Below are positions 18,731 to 28,008 of a DNA stretch of 58,182 nucleotides, one piece after another. Where the stretch lies: positions 1-58,182 of the forward strand of contig JAJKIP010000129.1 in assembly GCA_021154405.1 (NCBI GenBank). The letters run 5' to 3'. Each line of letters opens with the position of its first letter. Positions within the stretch are counted from its first letter, which is position 1. This DNA comes from Segetibacter sp. GTDB lineage: Bacteria; Bacteroidota; Bacteroidia; Chitinophagales; Chitinophagaceae. The notes under the pieces are model-generated. The model saw only the letters and a list, made by a program, of their open reading frames with translations. It was not told the DNA's origin and made no database searches. The position numbers and the translations under genes were made by a program.

Positions 18731-20281
18731 ATGAAATACAAATATTTCCTTAGTGGATTATTCATTTTCCTGTTCAGTGGTTTATCTGGCTTCTCGCAGT
18801 CCAAAGTGACCTTGCATGCAGATGAAGGCAAGACTACCATAAATAAGAATATCTATGGTCATTTTGCAGAACACCTGGGGCATTGCATTTATGATGGCTT
18901 TTATGTGGGGGAGAATAGCACCATACCTAATAGTAATGGGGTCAGGACGGATATAATTGAGGCACTTAAAAAACTAAAGGTGGCCAATCTGCGGTGGCCA
19001 GGAGGATGCTTTGCAGATACTTATCAATGGAAGGATGGGATAGGACCCAAGAATAAGAGACCAAGCATGATCAACCGCTGGTGGGGTGGCGTAACAGAAG
19101 ATAATAGTTTCGGTACCCATGATTTCCTGGATATGTGTGAGAAGATTGGCGCACAACCTTACCTGGCAGCTAACGTAGGAAGTGGAACCGTGCAGAACCT
19201 GATTGATTGGGTTCAATATGTTAACTACCCAAGTCAGAGCAGTCCCATGTCAAAACTCCGTACCGCAAACGGAAGAGAGAAACCCTGGAATGTCAGGATT
19301 TGGGGGGTAGGAAATGAAGCCTGGGGTTGTGGTGGAAATATGAAGCCGGAATATTACGCCAATATTTATAAGCAGTACGCCACTTTTATGACAGACTGGA
19401 ACAATAAGGATAGCATGTGGCGTGTGGCATCCGGAGCCAATAGTTCTGACTATAACTGGACGGAAGTTTTGATGCGTGATATCCCTTTGAATATGCTGGA
19501 AGGGGTAGCCCTCCACCATTATTCAGTAACAGACTGGAATGCAAAAGGCCCAAGCATTGATTTTGATGAAAACCAGTACTTCAATACGCTAAGTGTTGCA
19601 CTCAAAATGGAAGAATTGGTGACCCGCCATTCTACCATTATGGACAAATATGACCCAAATAAGAAAGTAGCGCTAGTAGTAGATGAATGGGGTGGATGGT
19701 ATAATGTTGAAGCCGGTACCAATCCCGGATTCCTGTATCAGCAAAACACCATGAGGGACGCAATGATCGCAGGTGTAACCCTTAATATTTTTAATAATCA
19801 TTGTGAACGGGTAAGGATGGCTAACCTGGCCCAAACGGTAAATGTATTACAGGCTGTTATATTGACTGACAAAGAGAAAATGATCCTGACGCCCACGTAT
19901 CATGTAATGGAAATGTACAATGTGCACCAGGATGCAACCATGCTTCCTGTAGCCGTAAAATCATCTGATTATGTTATGGGTAATCGCAAATTACCAGCAG
20001 TGTCTGCTTCTGCATCCAGGGATAAACAGGGATTGACCCATATTTCCCTTGTCAATATCGATGCGTCAAAAACACAGACAATAGAAATTGATTTGCAAGG
20101 TGCCAGTTATAATGGCGCTATAACAGGCCGGATATTAACCTCCGCCAAAATGCAAGACCATAATACATTCGAAAAGCCCGAGACAATTAAACCGGCAGTT
20201 TTCAAAAATTTTAAGAAAACCAGCAACCTGCTAAGTGTAACACTGCCGCCTTTTTCTGTTGTGGTGCTTGAAATGAAATAA
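18731..20281 (+). CDS. GH51 alpha-L-arabinofuranosidase
   Basis: A secreted exo-enzyme of about 516 residues that removes alpha-L-arabinofuranosyl groups. I use the ATG at 18731 since MKYKYFLSGLFIFLFSGLSG is a signal peptide; the ATG at 18701 adds ten polar residues. The GH51 catalytic acid/base is the glutamate in WGVGNEAWG (residue 206 counted from the upstream ATG) and the nucleophile is the glutamate in LVVDEWGGWYN (329). RWPGGCFADTYQW is also family-specific. It ends with the usual beta-sandwich domain. It is followed 25 bp later by the GH43 arabinanase. Differences from the second GH51 protein suggest different linkage or chain-length preference. Confidence 0.94.
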   Translation: MKYKYFLSGLFIFLFSGLSGFSQSKVTLHADEGKTTINKNIYGHFAEHLGHCIYDGFYVGENSTIPNSNGVRTDIIEALKKLKVANLRWPGGCFADTYQWKDGIGPKNKRPSMINRWWGGVTEDNSFGTHDFLDMCEKIGAQPYLAANVGSGTVQNLIDWVQYVNYPSQSSPMSKLRTANGREKPWNVRIWGVGNEAWGCGGNMKPEYYANIYKQYATFMTDWNNKDSMWRVASGANSSDYNWTEVLMRDIPLNMLEGVALHHYSVTDWNAKGPSIDFDENQYFNTLSVALKMEELVTRHSTIMDKYDPNKKVALVVDEWGGWYNVEAGTNPGFLYQQNTMRDAMIAGVTLNIFNNHCERVRMANLAQTVNVLQAVILTDKEKMILTPTYHVMEMYNVHQDATMLPVAVKSSDYVMGNRKLPAVSASASRDKQGLTHISLVNIDASKTQTIEIDLQGASYNGAITGRILTSAKMQDHNTFEKPETIKPAVFKNFKKTSNLLSVTLPPFSVVVLEMK

Positions 20282-20306
20282 ATGTGATGTTTAAACGGCA
20301 TACCAT

Positions 20307-21794
20307 ATGAACCGAATCAGTGAAAGTTTGCTTGTTGTGGTAATGATAACCGGAATTTTTTTTTCAGGTTGTAAGAAGAATCCTGATTCGGCGGACCCAG
20401 ACCCGGGCACTAATCCGGGGACAGGTGGAGGTACAGCAAAATTTGATATCAACTCTATTAATGACACCTATGCATCCCTGGCGCCTCCTGCCAACTATCA
20501 GCAGTGGGGTCCTTATAATGTGCATGACCCTTCCATAATCAAAAGCGGAGAATGGTTCTATTCATTCAGTACCGATGTAGCTTACGGAAATACGGTGAGA
20601 GCCGGATTGCAGATCCGAAAATCCAAAGACCTGGTAGAATGGTTTTTTGTAGGATGGGTCTTTGACAATTTACCTCAACAGGGCGCTCAATTCATTAGTT
20701 CCAATGGTGGCACACCTTTTCAATCATTATGGGCACCCTATATAATGAAAGCAGGCACAGAGTTCAGATTATATTATTCACTTTCTTCAGCTGTTCCCCG
20801 GTTGAGTGTGATTGGACTGGCTACCTCAGCTAATCCGGAAGGTCCGTGGACTGAGAAGGGAATTGTGGTAACATCACGCAACGATGCCTCTACTCAAACC
20901 AATGCTATTGATCCAACGGTGGTAGTAACACCCGGCGGTGATCACTGGTTGTATTATGGTTCAGCCTGGGATGGCATTTATGTGCTCAGGCTGAATCCAG
21001 CTACGGGACTTGCATTGTCTGGAGGAGATAAAGGAACAAGAATTGCCCAGCGCGGATTTACAGGTACCAGTATCAATGGAAATATTGAAGGAGCGGAGAT
21101 CATCTATAACCAGGCGCTCAACAAATACTATTTGTTCATTGCCTATGACTGGCTGGAAACAAAATATAATGTGCGTGTAGGGCGCAGTGATAATCCACAA
21201 GGTCCCTTCCAGGATTTTAATGGCAACAATATTAATATGGCACAGGATCATGGTCCCATGATCCTGGCACCATATAAATTCACTGGGCACGGTGGATGGC
21301 AGGGAGTAGCCCACTGTTCCGTATTCCAGGACAATGGCCGTTATTATATGGCACACCAGGGCAGGCCCGGCGTCGATAAATTTTACATGGATATGCATGT
21401 GCGGAAAATATTCTGGACGAATGATGGCTGGCCCGTCGTATCGCCGGAAAGATATGCCTGGGAAAAAGATTCGCTCATATCACAGAATGATATTGCAGGA
21501 GATTGGGAACAGATCATCCTTGGTTATAATGTGGTTCCTGGTTATGCCAATGAGCAGACCTCTCCGGATTTCCAGAACTCCGTTCCACTTACCATTAATG
21601 CCAATGGAAATATAAATGGAAGTGCTGCCAATAGCTGGACCTATGCCGCTCCATGGCTTACATTAAACTGGTCAAACGGGTTTACTGATAAAGTATATGT
21701 TCAGCTGGGAAGGGACTGGGAAAATAAAAAGACAACCATAATATTTTCCGGATTGAACAATCAGGGTACAGCCATCTGGGGAAAAAAGAAATAA
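20307..21794 (+). CDS. GH43 endo-alpha-1,5-L-arabinanase, lipoprotein
   Basis: A 495-residue surface or periplasmic enzyme that cuts the alpha-1,5-linked arabinan backbone. A lipoprotein signal ends at C22 (GIFFSGCKKN), followed by a Gly/Pro/Asp-rich linker (28-44). The five-bladed GH43 propeller (about 65-385) has the catalytic base D74 in VHDPSII, the modulator D202 in NAIDPTVV and the proposed acid E261 in NIEGAEIIY. The last about 95 residues (GDWEQIIL to the end) match the C-terminal beta-barrel of extracellular arabinanases. The alternative, a GH43 arabinofuranosidase or xylosidase, is less likely given this C-terminal domain. Confidence 0.92.
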   Translation: MNRISESLLVVVMITGIFFSGCKKNPDSADPDPGTNPGTGGGTAKFDINSINDTYASLAPPANYQQWGPYNVHDPSIIKSGEWFYSFSTDVAYGNTVRAGLQIRKSKDLVEWFFVGWVFDNLPQQGAQFISSNGGTPFQSLWAPYIMKAGTEFRLYYSLSSAVPRLSVIGLATSANPEGPWTEKGIVVTSRNDASTQTNAIDPTVVVTPGGDHWLYYGSAWDGIYVLRLNPATGLALSGGDKGTRIAQRGFTGTSINGNIEGAEIIYNQALNKYYLFIAYDWLETKYNVRVGRSDNPQGPFQDFNGNNINMAQDHGPMILAPYKFTGHGGWQGVAHCSVFQDNGRYYMAHQGRPGVDKFYMDMHVRKIFWTNDGWPVVSPERYAWEKDSLISQNDIAGDWEQIILGYNVVPGYANEQTSPDFQNSVPLTINANGNINGSAANSWTYAAPWLTLNWSNGFTDKVYVQLGRDWENKKTTIIFSGLNNQGTAIWGKKK

Positions 21795-21876
21795 TGCAAC
21801 AACCAAACCATACCAAGTGATACACAAGACCGTCGGTTTCAAACAAATTACAGTCAAAAAGAATGCAGTGAAAAAC

Positions 21877-23862
21877 ATGAAATATTATTCTGTACTCCTG
21901 TTTTTTTGCCTGCTGCTTATTCAATCGGGGATAAAAGCACAGGAGAATCAAAAATTAATAGTGAAGGCTAATCAGGTGAAAGGTGCTGTTCAATCCACCA
22001 TGTGGGGTGTGTTCTTTGAAGATATTAACCTGGGTGCTGATGGGGGCATTTATGCGGAGCTGATCAAGAATCGCTCGTTTGAATTTTTTCGTCCAATGAT
22101 GGGATGGAGAGTTTTGGGCAAGCCCGCTACTGAAGGAGATTTCCTGGTAATTAACCGCAAGGAAACCAATTCAGGTAACCCGCGGTTTCTGCGTGTTACG
22201 CTTCGTAATAATGAAAAAGGATCAGTTGGGCTGAATAATGAAGGATTCAGAAGCATGGGGATTAAAAAAGATCTTCGATATGATTTCTCGGTCATGTATC
22301 GTCACCAGGGAAGTCCGGTCAAATTGCACCTGGAATTGATTAATGGCAAAAATGAAATTATCGGAAGCAATATAGTAACGCTACCTGCAACCAATGGTGA
22401 GGAATGGAAAACACAGGCTTCGGGTTTTACTGCTACTGCTACTGAACCCAAAGCCAGTTTTAATATCTGGATGGAAGGTGACGGCATTCTTGATATGGAC
22501 ATGATCTCGCTTTTTCCTACAGATACGTGGAAGAATCGTCCGGGTGGAATGCGGGCCGATATGATCCAGTTACTGGCTGATATGAAACCCGGCTTCATTC
22601 GTTTTCCTGGTGGTTGTATTGTTGAAGGATTCGATCTTTCACAACGTTATCAATGGAAAAAAACAATTGGTCCGGTGGATGAGCGGCCACTTATCATCAA
22701 TCGCTGGAATTTTGAATTTGCACACCGGCCCACTCCGGATTATTTTCAGACATTCGGGTTGGGTTTTTTTGAATATTTCCAACTGGCAGAAGATATTGGT
22801 GCTGAACCTTTGCCTATACTGAATGCAGGCATGGCCTGTCAGTTCAATTCTGCAGAGGTAGTTCCATTGGAGCAGATCGGACCCTATGTACAGGATGCAT
22901 TGGATCTCATCGAATTTGCAAATGGTGATGTGTCAACCACCTGGGGAAAGAAGAGAGCTGAAATGGGACACCCTGCGCCCTTTAATCTTAAAATGATGGG
23001 TGTTGGGAATGAGAACTGGGGCCCTCAATACATTGAAAGACTTAAAATATTTACGCAGGCTATTAAGGCAAAATACCCTGGCTTCAGGATTGTGAACAGC
23101 TCAGGTACCGATCCTTCCGGTGACCGGTACGATTATTTGAACAAAGAGTTGCGTGATATGAATGCGGATATCATTGATGAACATTATTATCGCAGGCCGG
23201 AATGGTTCCTGCAGAATGCCAATCGCTATGATTCATTTCCTCGCAACGCATCCAAAATATTTGGCGGTGAATATGCAGCCCAAAGTGATAAGACAGTCAG
23301 TGTAAATAATAAGAACAACTGGCAAACCGCAATTGCAGAAGCAGCCTTTATGACAGGTCTGGAACGAAATGCGGATGTAGTGGTTATGGCCAGCTATGCA
23401 CCACTTTTTGCCCATGTTGACGGTTGGCAGTGGACTCCCGATTTAATTTGGGTAGATAACCTGAATGCCTATGGCACGCCCAATTATTATGTACAGAAAT
23501 TATTTTCGCTTAATAAGGGTACAGATATCGTTCCCATTCTTGCAGATGGGAAATCCCTGGCAGGAGCAGACAGTCTCTATGCCTCTGCAGTATTGGATAA
23601 AAAAACAAATGAAGTAGTGATCAAACTGGTGAACGTGTCGGTCAAATCAATGACCAGGGAGATCAATATAGAGGGAGTAAAGAAACTGGATACAAAAGCG
23701 AGCCTGACTGTGTTGCATAGCGATGATATAAATGAGGTGAATTCTATTGAAGCACCAAAAGCGGTAAGTCCTGCTGACCAGTCGATCCCACTGAAAGGGA
23801 AAAAGATCAATGTGTCCCTGGAACCATATTCCTTCACTGTGATAAGAGTAAGGGCACTATAA
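21877..23862 (+). CDS. GH51 alpha-L-arabinofuranosidase with N-terminal CBM-like domain
   Basis: A secreted 661-residue arabinofuranosidase. I start at the ATG at 21877, giving MKYYSVLLFFCLLLIQSGIK as signal; an in-frame ATG at 21817 adds 20 polar residues. A beta-sandwich resembling a carbohydrate-binding module (about 75-215) precedes the (beta/alpha)8 catalytic domain, with FIRFPGGCIVEGFDL, the acid/base glutamate in MGVGNENWG (399 in the longer numbering) and the nucleophile in FGGEYAA (485). A C-terminal beta-sandwich completes it. This is the larger GH51 type, distinct from the GH51 two genes upstream. A 174-bp gap with a promoter candidate follows. Confidence 0.93.
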   Translation: MKYYSVLLFFCLLLIQSGIKAQENQKLIVKANQVKGAVQSTMWGVFFEDINLGADGGIYAELIKNRSFEFFRPMMGWRVLGKPATEGDFLVINRKETNSGNPRFLRVTLRNNEKGSVGLNNEGFRSMGIKKDLRYDFSVMYRHQGSPVKLHLELINGKNEIIGSNIVTLPATNGEEWKTQASGFTATATEPKASFNIWMEGDGILDMDMISLFPTDTWKNRPGGMRADMIQLLADMKPGFIRFPGGCIVEGFDLSQRYQWKKTIGPVDERPLIINRWNFEFAHRPTPDYFQTFGLGFFEYFQLAEDIGAEPLPILNAGMACQFNSAEVVPLEQIGPYVQDALDLIEFANGDVSTTWGKKRAEMGHPAPFNLKMMGVGNENWGPQYIERLKIFTQAIKAKYPGFRIVNSSGTDPSGDRYDYLNKELRDMNADIIDEHYYRRPEWFLQNANRYDSFPRNASKIFGGEYAAQSDKTVSVNNKNNWQTAIAEAAFMTGLERNADVVVMASYAPLFAHVDGWQWTPDLIWVDNLNAYGTPNYYVQKLFSLNKGTDIVPILADGKSLAGADSLYASAVLDKKTNEVVIKLVNVSVKSMTREINIEGVKKLDTKASLTVLHSDDINEVNSIEAPKAVSPADQSIPLKGKKINVSLEPYSFTVIRVRAL

Positions 23863-23980
23863 GGTAATTATTTACAGGGATGTCTTTTAGAGCCACAGGA
23901 AATAGGGAACACCAGGATATCTTTGTGTCCTCTGGTCCCATTAGAGTTTCCATGCAGATTATCTACATTGAAATGTTCTT

Positions 23981-24011
23981 TTGACATTTATTAAAATAAT
24001 TCCCTAATTTG
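23981..24011 (+). promoter_or_regulatory. Candidate Bacteroidota promoter upstream of the mutarotase gene
   Basis: TTG at 23981-23983 (within TTTTG) and TAATTTG at 24005-24011 are 21 bp apart, near the -33 (TTTG) and -7 (TAnnTTTG) elements of Bacteroidota sigma factors. The start codon follows 25 bp later. Confidence 0.35.
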
Positions 24012-24036
24012 GATTTTTATAACTTTTTGCTTTTAT

Positions 24037-25197
24037 ATGAAAAAACTACTATTCTTCTCAGGCCTGGCTGTAATTATTCTTGTAGCCTGCAACAATGGTT
24101 CTGATACTTCATCAACGGAAACAACAAATAATAAAATGGATTCAACCGCACCCACAAGGAGCGCAGGCTTTCATCAAACTTTGAATGGAAAGGATGTTAG
24201 CCTCTATGTTTTAAAGAATAAAAAGAATGCAACGGCTGAATTGACCAATTATGGAGCCCGCCTCGTTAGCCTTATGGTACCAGACAAAAATGGCAAAATG
24301 GTGGATGTAATACTGGGGCACGATAGCCTCAGCGGGTATGCGAAGCCCGGCGAATCATTTTTCGGCACCACCATCGGTCGCTATGGTAATCGTATTGCCA
24401 AAGCAAAATTCAAATTGGACGGCAAGGAATACAAGCTGGATGCCAACAATGGTCCCAATTCTTTACATGGTGGCCGTGGAGGGTTCAATACCAAGGTATG
24501 GGATGTGGTATCACAGGATCCCCAGTCAATTACCTTTAGCTATGTTTCCAAAGATGGTGAAGAAGGATATCCTGGTAACCTGACCAGCAAAGTAAAATTC
24601 ACGCTTACTGATGAAAATGCTATCCAGATCGATTATGAAGCAACAACAGATGCCAACACTGTCGTTAACCTTACCAATCATTCCTATTTCAATCTAAATG
24701 GCGCTGGCAGCGGTACTATCAACAATCATGAGGTAATGATCAATGCGGATAATTTTTCTCCTGTAGACGCAACCCTGATCCCTACTAAAATGAAAGAGAA
24801 GGTAGACGGAACTCCTTTTGATTTCCGCAAGCCTACCACAATAGCAGCAAGGGTAGATGATACTTCCAATGTTCAGATCAGGTACGGTAAGGGATATGAC
24901 CATAATTTCGTGCTCAATGGATGGGATGGAAAGGTCAATAAAGTGGCCACAGTAAAAGGTGATCAGTCTGGAATTACCATGGAAGTATGGACAGATCAGC
25001 CCGGTCTGCAATTCTATGGCGGTAATTTTCTCACTGGAAGCGAAATAGGAAAGGGTGGAAAAGTTTATGGGCACCGTACTGGATTCTGCATGGAAGCCCA
25101 GCATTTCCCTGATTCCCCCAATCAACCTTCCTTCCCCACTACAGAATTAAAACCTGGAGAAACCTATAAGCAAACAACGATTTACAAGTTTATGTAA
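24037..25197 (+). CDS. galM: Aldose 1-epimerase (mutarotase), lipoprotein
   Basis: A 386-residue GalM-type enzyme interconverting alpha and beta anomers of free sugars. A lipoprotein signal ends at the cysteine of ILVACNNG, followed by a Ser/Thr-rich linker, so it acts in the periplasm or outer membrane rather than the cytosol. Family motifs are FFGTTIGRYGNRIAKAKF, NSLHGG, the catalytic histidine in VNLTNHSYFNLNG and the catalytic glutamate in CMEAQHFPDSPNQPSFP. In this locus it would equilibrate arabinose released by the GH51 enzymes before uptake. Two inverted repeats follow the stop codon. Confidence 0.94.
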   Translation: MKKLLFFSGLAVIILVACNNGSDTSSTETTNNKMDSTAPTRSAGFHQTLNGKDVSLYVLKNKKNATAELTNYGARLVSLMVPDKNGKMVDVILGHDSLSGYAKPGESFFGTTIGRYGNRIAKAKFKLDGKEYKLDANNGPNSLHGGRGGFNTKVWDVVSQDPQSITFSYVSKDGEEGYPGNLTSKVKFTLTDENAIQIDYEATTDANTVVNLTNHSYFNLNGAGSGTINNHEVMINADNFSPVDATLIPTKMKEKVDGTPFDFRKPTTIAARVDDTSNVQIRYGKGYDHNFVLNGWDGKVNKVATVKGDQSGITMEVWTDQPGLQFYGGNFLTGSEIGKGGKVYGHRTGFCMEAQHFPDSPNQPSFPTTELKPGETYKQTTIYKFM

Positions 25198-25219
25198 ATT
25201 GGTAAAGTATTAAGAGGTA

Positions 25220-25276
25220 AAAAGTCAAAAGTTAAAAATGATGCCGATCAGGTATACATTTTAATTTTTGACTTTT
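25220..25276. terminator. AT-rich inverted repeat after galM
   Basis: AAAAGTCAAAA plus GTTAAAAATG (25220-25240) pairs with the near-complement at 25257-25276, about 18 of 20 positions, across a 16-nt loop. The right arm ends in TTTT. It is a likely terminator for the mutarotase gene. Confidence 0.5.
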
Positions 25277-25331
25277 GCTTTATGCAGAACAGCCTGGTAC
25301 GAATGATGGATATTAATTACATTTGAAAATA

Positions 25332-25363
25332 GAAAAGTGAGAATCCTGAGGTTCTCACTTTTC
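25332..25363. terminator. Perfect hairpin before the BNR_4 gene
   Basis: A 12-bp perfect stem (GAAAAGTGAGAA at 25332-25343, TTCTCACTTTTC at 25352-25363) with an 8-nt loop ends only 28 bp before the likely start codon at 25392. As A and T runs flank it on both sides it could terminate in either direction, or act as a leader structure of the next gene. Confidence 0.55.
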
Positions 25364-25391
25364 ATTTACACCAATGTATTGCCTGATAGCT

Positions 25392-26711
25392 ATGAACCGA
25401 TTACTACATTTAAGTCTTATACTTCTTTTATTTCCGGTTATTCTTCCCGCCCAAAAAAAGAAAGAAACGATCAGGATTGTAAATGTTGATTCCGGGTGGG
25501 CCAATAATTCAATCAATACCGTTGTATTTCGCAAGAATTCAATTGTGAGTTTTAAGGATACCCAGTTTATAGCATTCTATGATAGCAAAAGTTATGTAGT
25601 GTTAGGAAAAAGAAAAATTGGGAGCACTCACTGGCAACTGAAGCATACCTCTTTCAAAGGGAATACCAGCGATGCCCATAATTGTATTGGTATAATGACA
25701 GATGGGACAGGGTATCTTCATCTGGCATGGGATCATCATAATAATCCACTACGCTATGCCCAAAGCATTGCTCCGCGATCTTTGGAAATGACTGATAAAA
25801 TGGCAATGATCGGGAATGCAGAGCAGAGAGTCACCTATCCTGAATTTCATCGCCTCCCCAATGGTAATTTGATCTTCTTTTACCGCGATGGAGAGTCAGG
25901 ACAGGGGAACCTGGTCGTCAACCATTATGATATCCGAACCAGGAAATGGACGCGCCTTCAAAGCAACCTGATTGATGGCCAGGGCCAGCGAAATGCTTAC
26001 TGGCAGGCGTTTGTAGACAAAAAGGGTATTATACATATTTCATGGGTATGGCGGGAAAGTCCAGATGTTGCGAGTAACCATGATATGGCTTATGCAAGAT
26101 CTTCGGACGAAGGGAAGACATGGACAAAATCTACCGGAGAAAAATATGTGCTGCCAATTAATGCAGCCACAGCGGAGTACGCCTGTAAGATCCCTGAGAA
26201 AAGCGAATTGATCAACCAGACTTCCATGTTTGCCGATGCGGATGGTCGCCCATATATAGCCAGTTACTGGCGTGATGCTGGTGATTCAATTCCACAATAT
26301 CATTTAATATTTAAGAAAGGAAATGAATGGCAAATCCAAAATCTGGGCTTTCGCAAGACAGCATTTTCTTTAAGCGGAGCAGGTACCAAACGAATTCCCA
26401 TTTCAAGACCGCAGATCATTGCCTGGTCAGAAGGGAACAGACTGAATGCTGCCATAATATTTCGGGATGAAGAGCGAGGGAATAAAGTGTCTGCTGCTTT
26501 ATGCAGAGATCTTGGGCATGCTGGTTCTAAATGGCAGATCAGGGACCTTTCTGCCATTTCGGTTGGTTCCTGGGAACCCAGCTATGACACAGAACTCTGG
26601 AAAGAAAAGAGAATACTCAATTTATTTCTTCAGAGAACTGAACAGGTAGATGGGGAAGGAAGCGCCAATATTCCGCCTCAGATAGTAAAGGTCCTTGAAT
26701 GGAGTTTTTGA
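25392..26711 (+). CDS. Secreted BNR_4-family beta-propeller protein, candidate polysaccharide lyase
   Basis: A secreted protein of about 439 residues. I choose the ATG at 25392 (MNRLLHLSLILLLFPVILPA is a signal peptide); the ATG at 25374 adds six residues. The mature protein shows repeated propeller-blade motifs: TDGTGYLHLAWDHHNNPLRY, KGIIHISWVWRESPD, DADGRPYIASYWRD. It matches the BNR_4 type of repeat protein. That fold includes ulvan lyases (PL24/PL25) and L-rhamnose-alpha-1,4-D-glucuronate lyases. The following genes encode a GH88 unsaturated glucuronyl hydrolase and a GH154-like protein, so a lyase generating unsaturated glucuronate is a reasonable hypothesis. The histidine-rich WDHH segment may be part of the active site. 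Function is unproven. Confidence 0.75.
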   Translation: MNRLLHLSLILLLFPVILPAQKKKETIRIVNVDSGWANNSINTVVFRKNSIVSFKDTQFIAFYDSKSYVVLGKRKIGSTHWQLKHTSFKGNTSDAHNCIGIMTDGTGYLHLAWDHHNNPLRYAQSIAPRSLEMTDKMAMIGNAEQRVTYPEFHRLPNGNLIFFYRDGESGQGNLVVNHYDIRTRKWTRLQSNLIDGQGQRNAYWQAFVDKKGIIHISWVWRESPDVASNHDMAYARSSDEGKTWTKSTGEKYVLPINAATAEYACKIPEKSELINQTSMFADADGRPYIASYWRDAGDSIPQYHLIFKKGNEWQIQNLGFRKTAFSLSGAGTKRIPISRPQIIAWSEGNRLNAAIIFRDEERGNKVSAALCRDLGHAGSKWQIRDLSAISVGSWEPSYDTELWKEKRILNLFLQRTEQVDGEGSANIPPQIVKVLEWSF

Positions 26712-26786
26712 CGTATAAACAATTTGCCATTACCCGCAGGTAATTTATCTTCAGGCAAATAATCAATACAGGTTTTAATCGATTGT

Positions 26787-27992
26787 ATGATGAAGACATG
26801 CTGGTATATATTGTTTAGCCTGATAGTTATCGGGTTGTCATGCCATTCACCCAATAAATTAAGCAATTCCCCAAAGTCAGGGCTGGTCAAAACATTTGAT
26901 CAGAATTTTGCTGATGCTGCAGCGCAGTATAAGGTTTTGGGAAAGAATCTTCCTGCAGACAAATTCCCAAGAACTTTTTATCCAGCTACTGGCAAATATG
27001 AATTCAGCAATTCCGCCTGGTGGTGCAGTGGTTTTTATCCCGGTACATTATTATACCTGTATGAAGAAACGAAAGATCAGTCTTTATTAACGGAAGCTGA
27101 AAGAATATTGAAAGTGCTGGAAAAGGAAAAGAACAATACATCCACGCATGACCTGGGATTTATGATGTTCTGCAGCTTCGGAAATGCTAACCGCATTGCG
27201 CCCAAACCTGAGTATAAAGATATATTGCTGACCAGTGCCCGTTCACTTATCACCCGTTTCAATCCTAAAGTCGGCTGCATAAAATCCTGGGATGGTAAGC
27301 CTGGAGAATTTCTAGTTATTATCGATAATATGATGAACCTGGAATTATTATTCTGGGCTACCCGCGTCAGTGGCGATTCAACTTTTTATAAAGTTGCAGT
27401 TACCCATGCGGAAACAACCATGAAGAATCATTTCCGTCCTGATTACAGCTCCTATCATGTTATCAATTATAATTCTGAAACAGGGGCCATTCAGCAAAAG
27501 CGAACAGCGCAGGGTGCAGCTGATGAATCTGCTTGGGCCAGGGGCCAGGCATGGGGATTATATGGCTTTACTGTTATGTACCGGGAAACAAAGGATCCCA
27601 AATACCTGGATCAGGCAAAACATATTGCTGAATTTTTATTAAATCACCCCAATTTACCAGCGGATAAAATTCCTTACTGGGATTTCAATGCGCCAGGTAT
27701 ACCAAATGCATTGCGTGATGCCTCTGCAGGATCCATTATGGCGGCAGCCTTAATTGAGCTGGCTGATTATGTGGATGCCAATAGCAGCGCGAAATATCTT
27801 AAGACTGCGGAAACACAATTGCAAACACTTTCCAATTCAACCTATAAAGCAGCTCCAGGGACTAATGGAGGTTTTATTCTGCAGCATGGGGTTGGACATC
27901 TGCCTGGGAAATCAGAAGTAGACGTGCCCCTGACTTATGGTGATTATTATTTTATCGAGGCTATGATCCGGTATAAGAACCGCAAGAGGTAA
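26787..27992 (+). CDS. GH88 unsaturated glucuronyl hydrolase
   Basis: A 401-residue (alpha/alpha)6-barrel enzyme that hydrolyses the unsaturated glucuronyl unit left by a polysaccharide lyase. A lipoprotein-like signal ends at C19 (IVIGLSCHS). The two catalytic aspartates of the family are visible as D122 in THDLGFMMF and D180 in VIIDNMMNLEL; the segment DESAWARGQAWGLYGF is the family hallmark. Length is normal. It follows the BNR_4 gene by 75 bp and precedes the GH154-like gene by 16 bp, suggesting one uronate-processing transcript. GH105 is the nearest alternative, but the HDxGF and IDNMMN motifs favour GH88. Confidence 0.92.
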   Translation: MMKTCWYILFSLIVIGLSCHSPNKLSNSPKSGLVKTFDQNFADAAAQYKVLGKNLPADKFPRTFYPATGKYEFSNSAWWCSGFYPGTLLYLYEETKDQSLLTEAERILKVLEKEKNNTSTHDLGFMMFCSFGNANRIAPKPEYKDILLTSARSLITRFNPKVGCIKSWDGKPGEFLVIIDNMMNLELLFWATRVSGDSTFYKVAVTHAETTMKNHFRPDYSSYHVINYNSETGAIQQKRTAQGAADESAWARGQAWGLYGFTVMYRETKDPKYLDQAKHIAEFLLNHPNLPADKIPYWDFNAPGIPNALRDASAGSIMAAALIELADYVDANSSAKYLKTAETQLQTLSNSTYKAAPGTNGGFILQHGVGHLPGKSEVDVPLTYGDYYFIEAMIRYKNRKR

Positions 27993-28008
27993 TCTGTGAA
28001 AAATCAGT

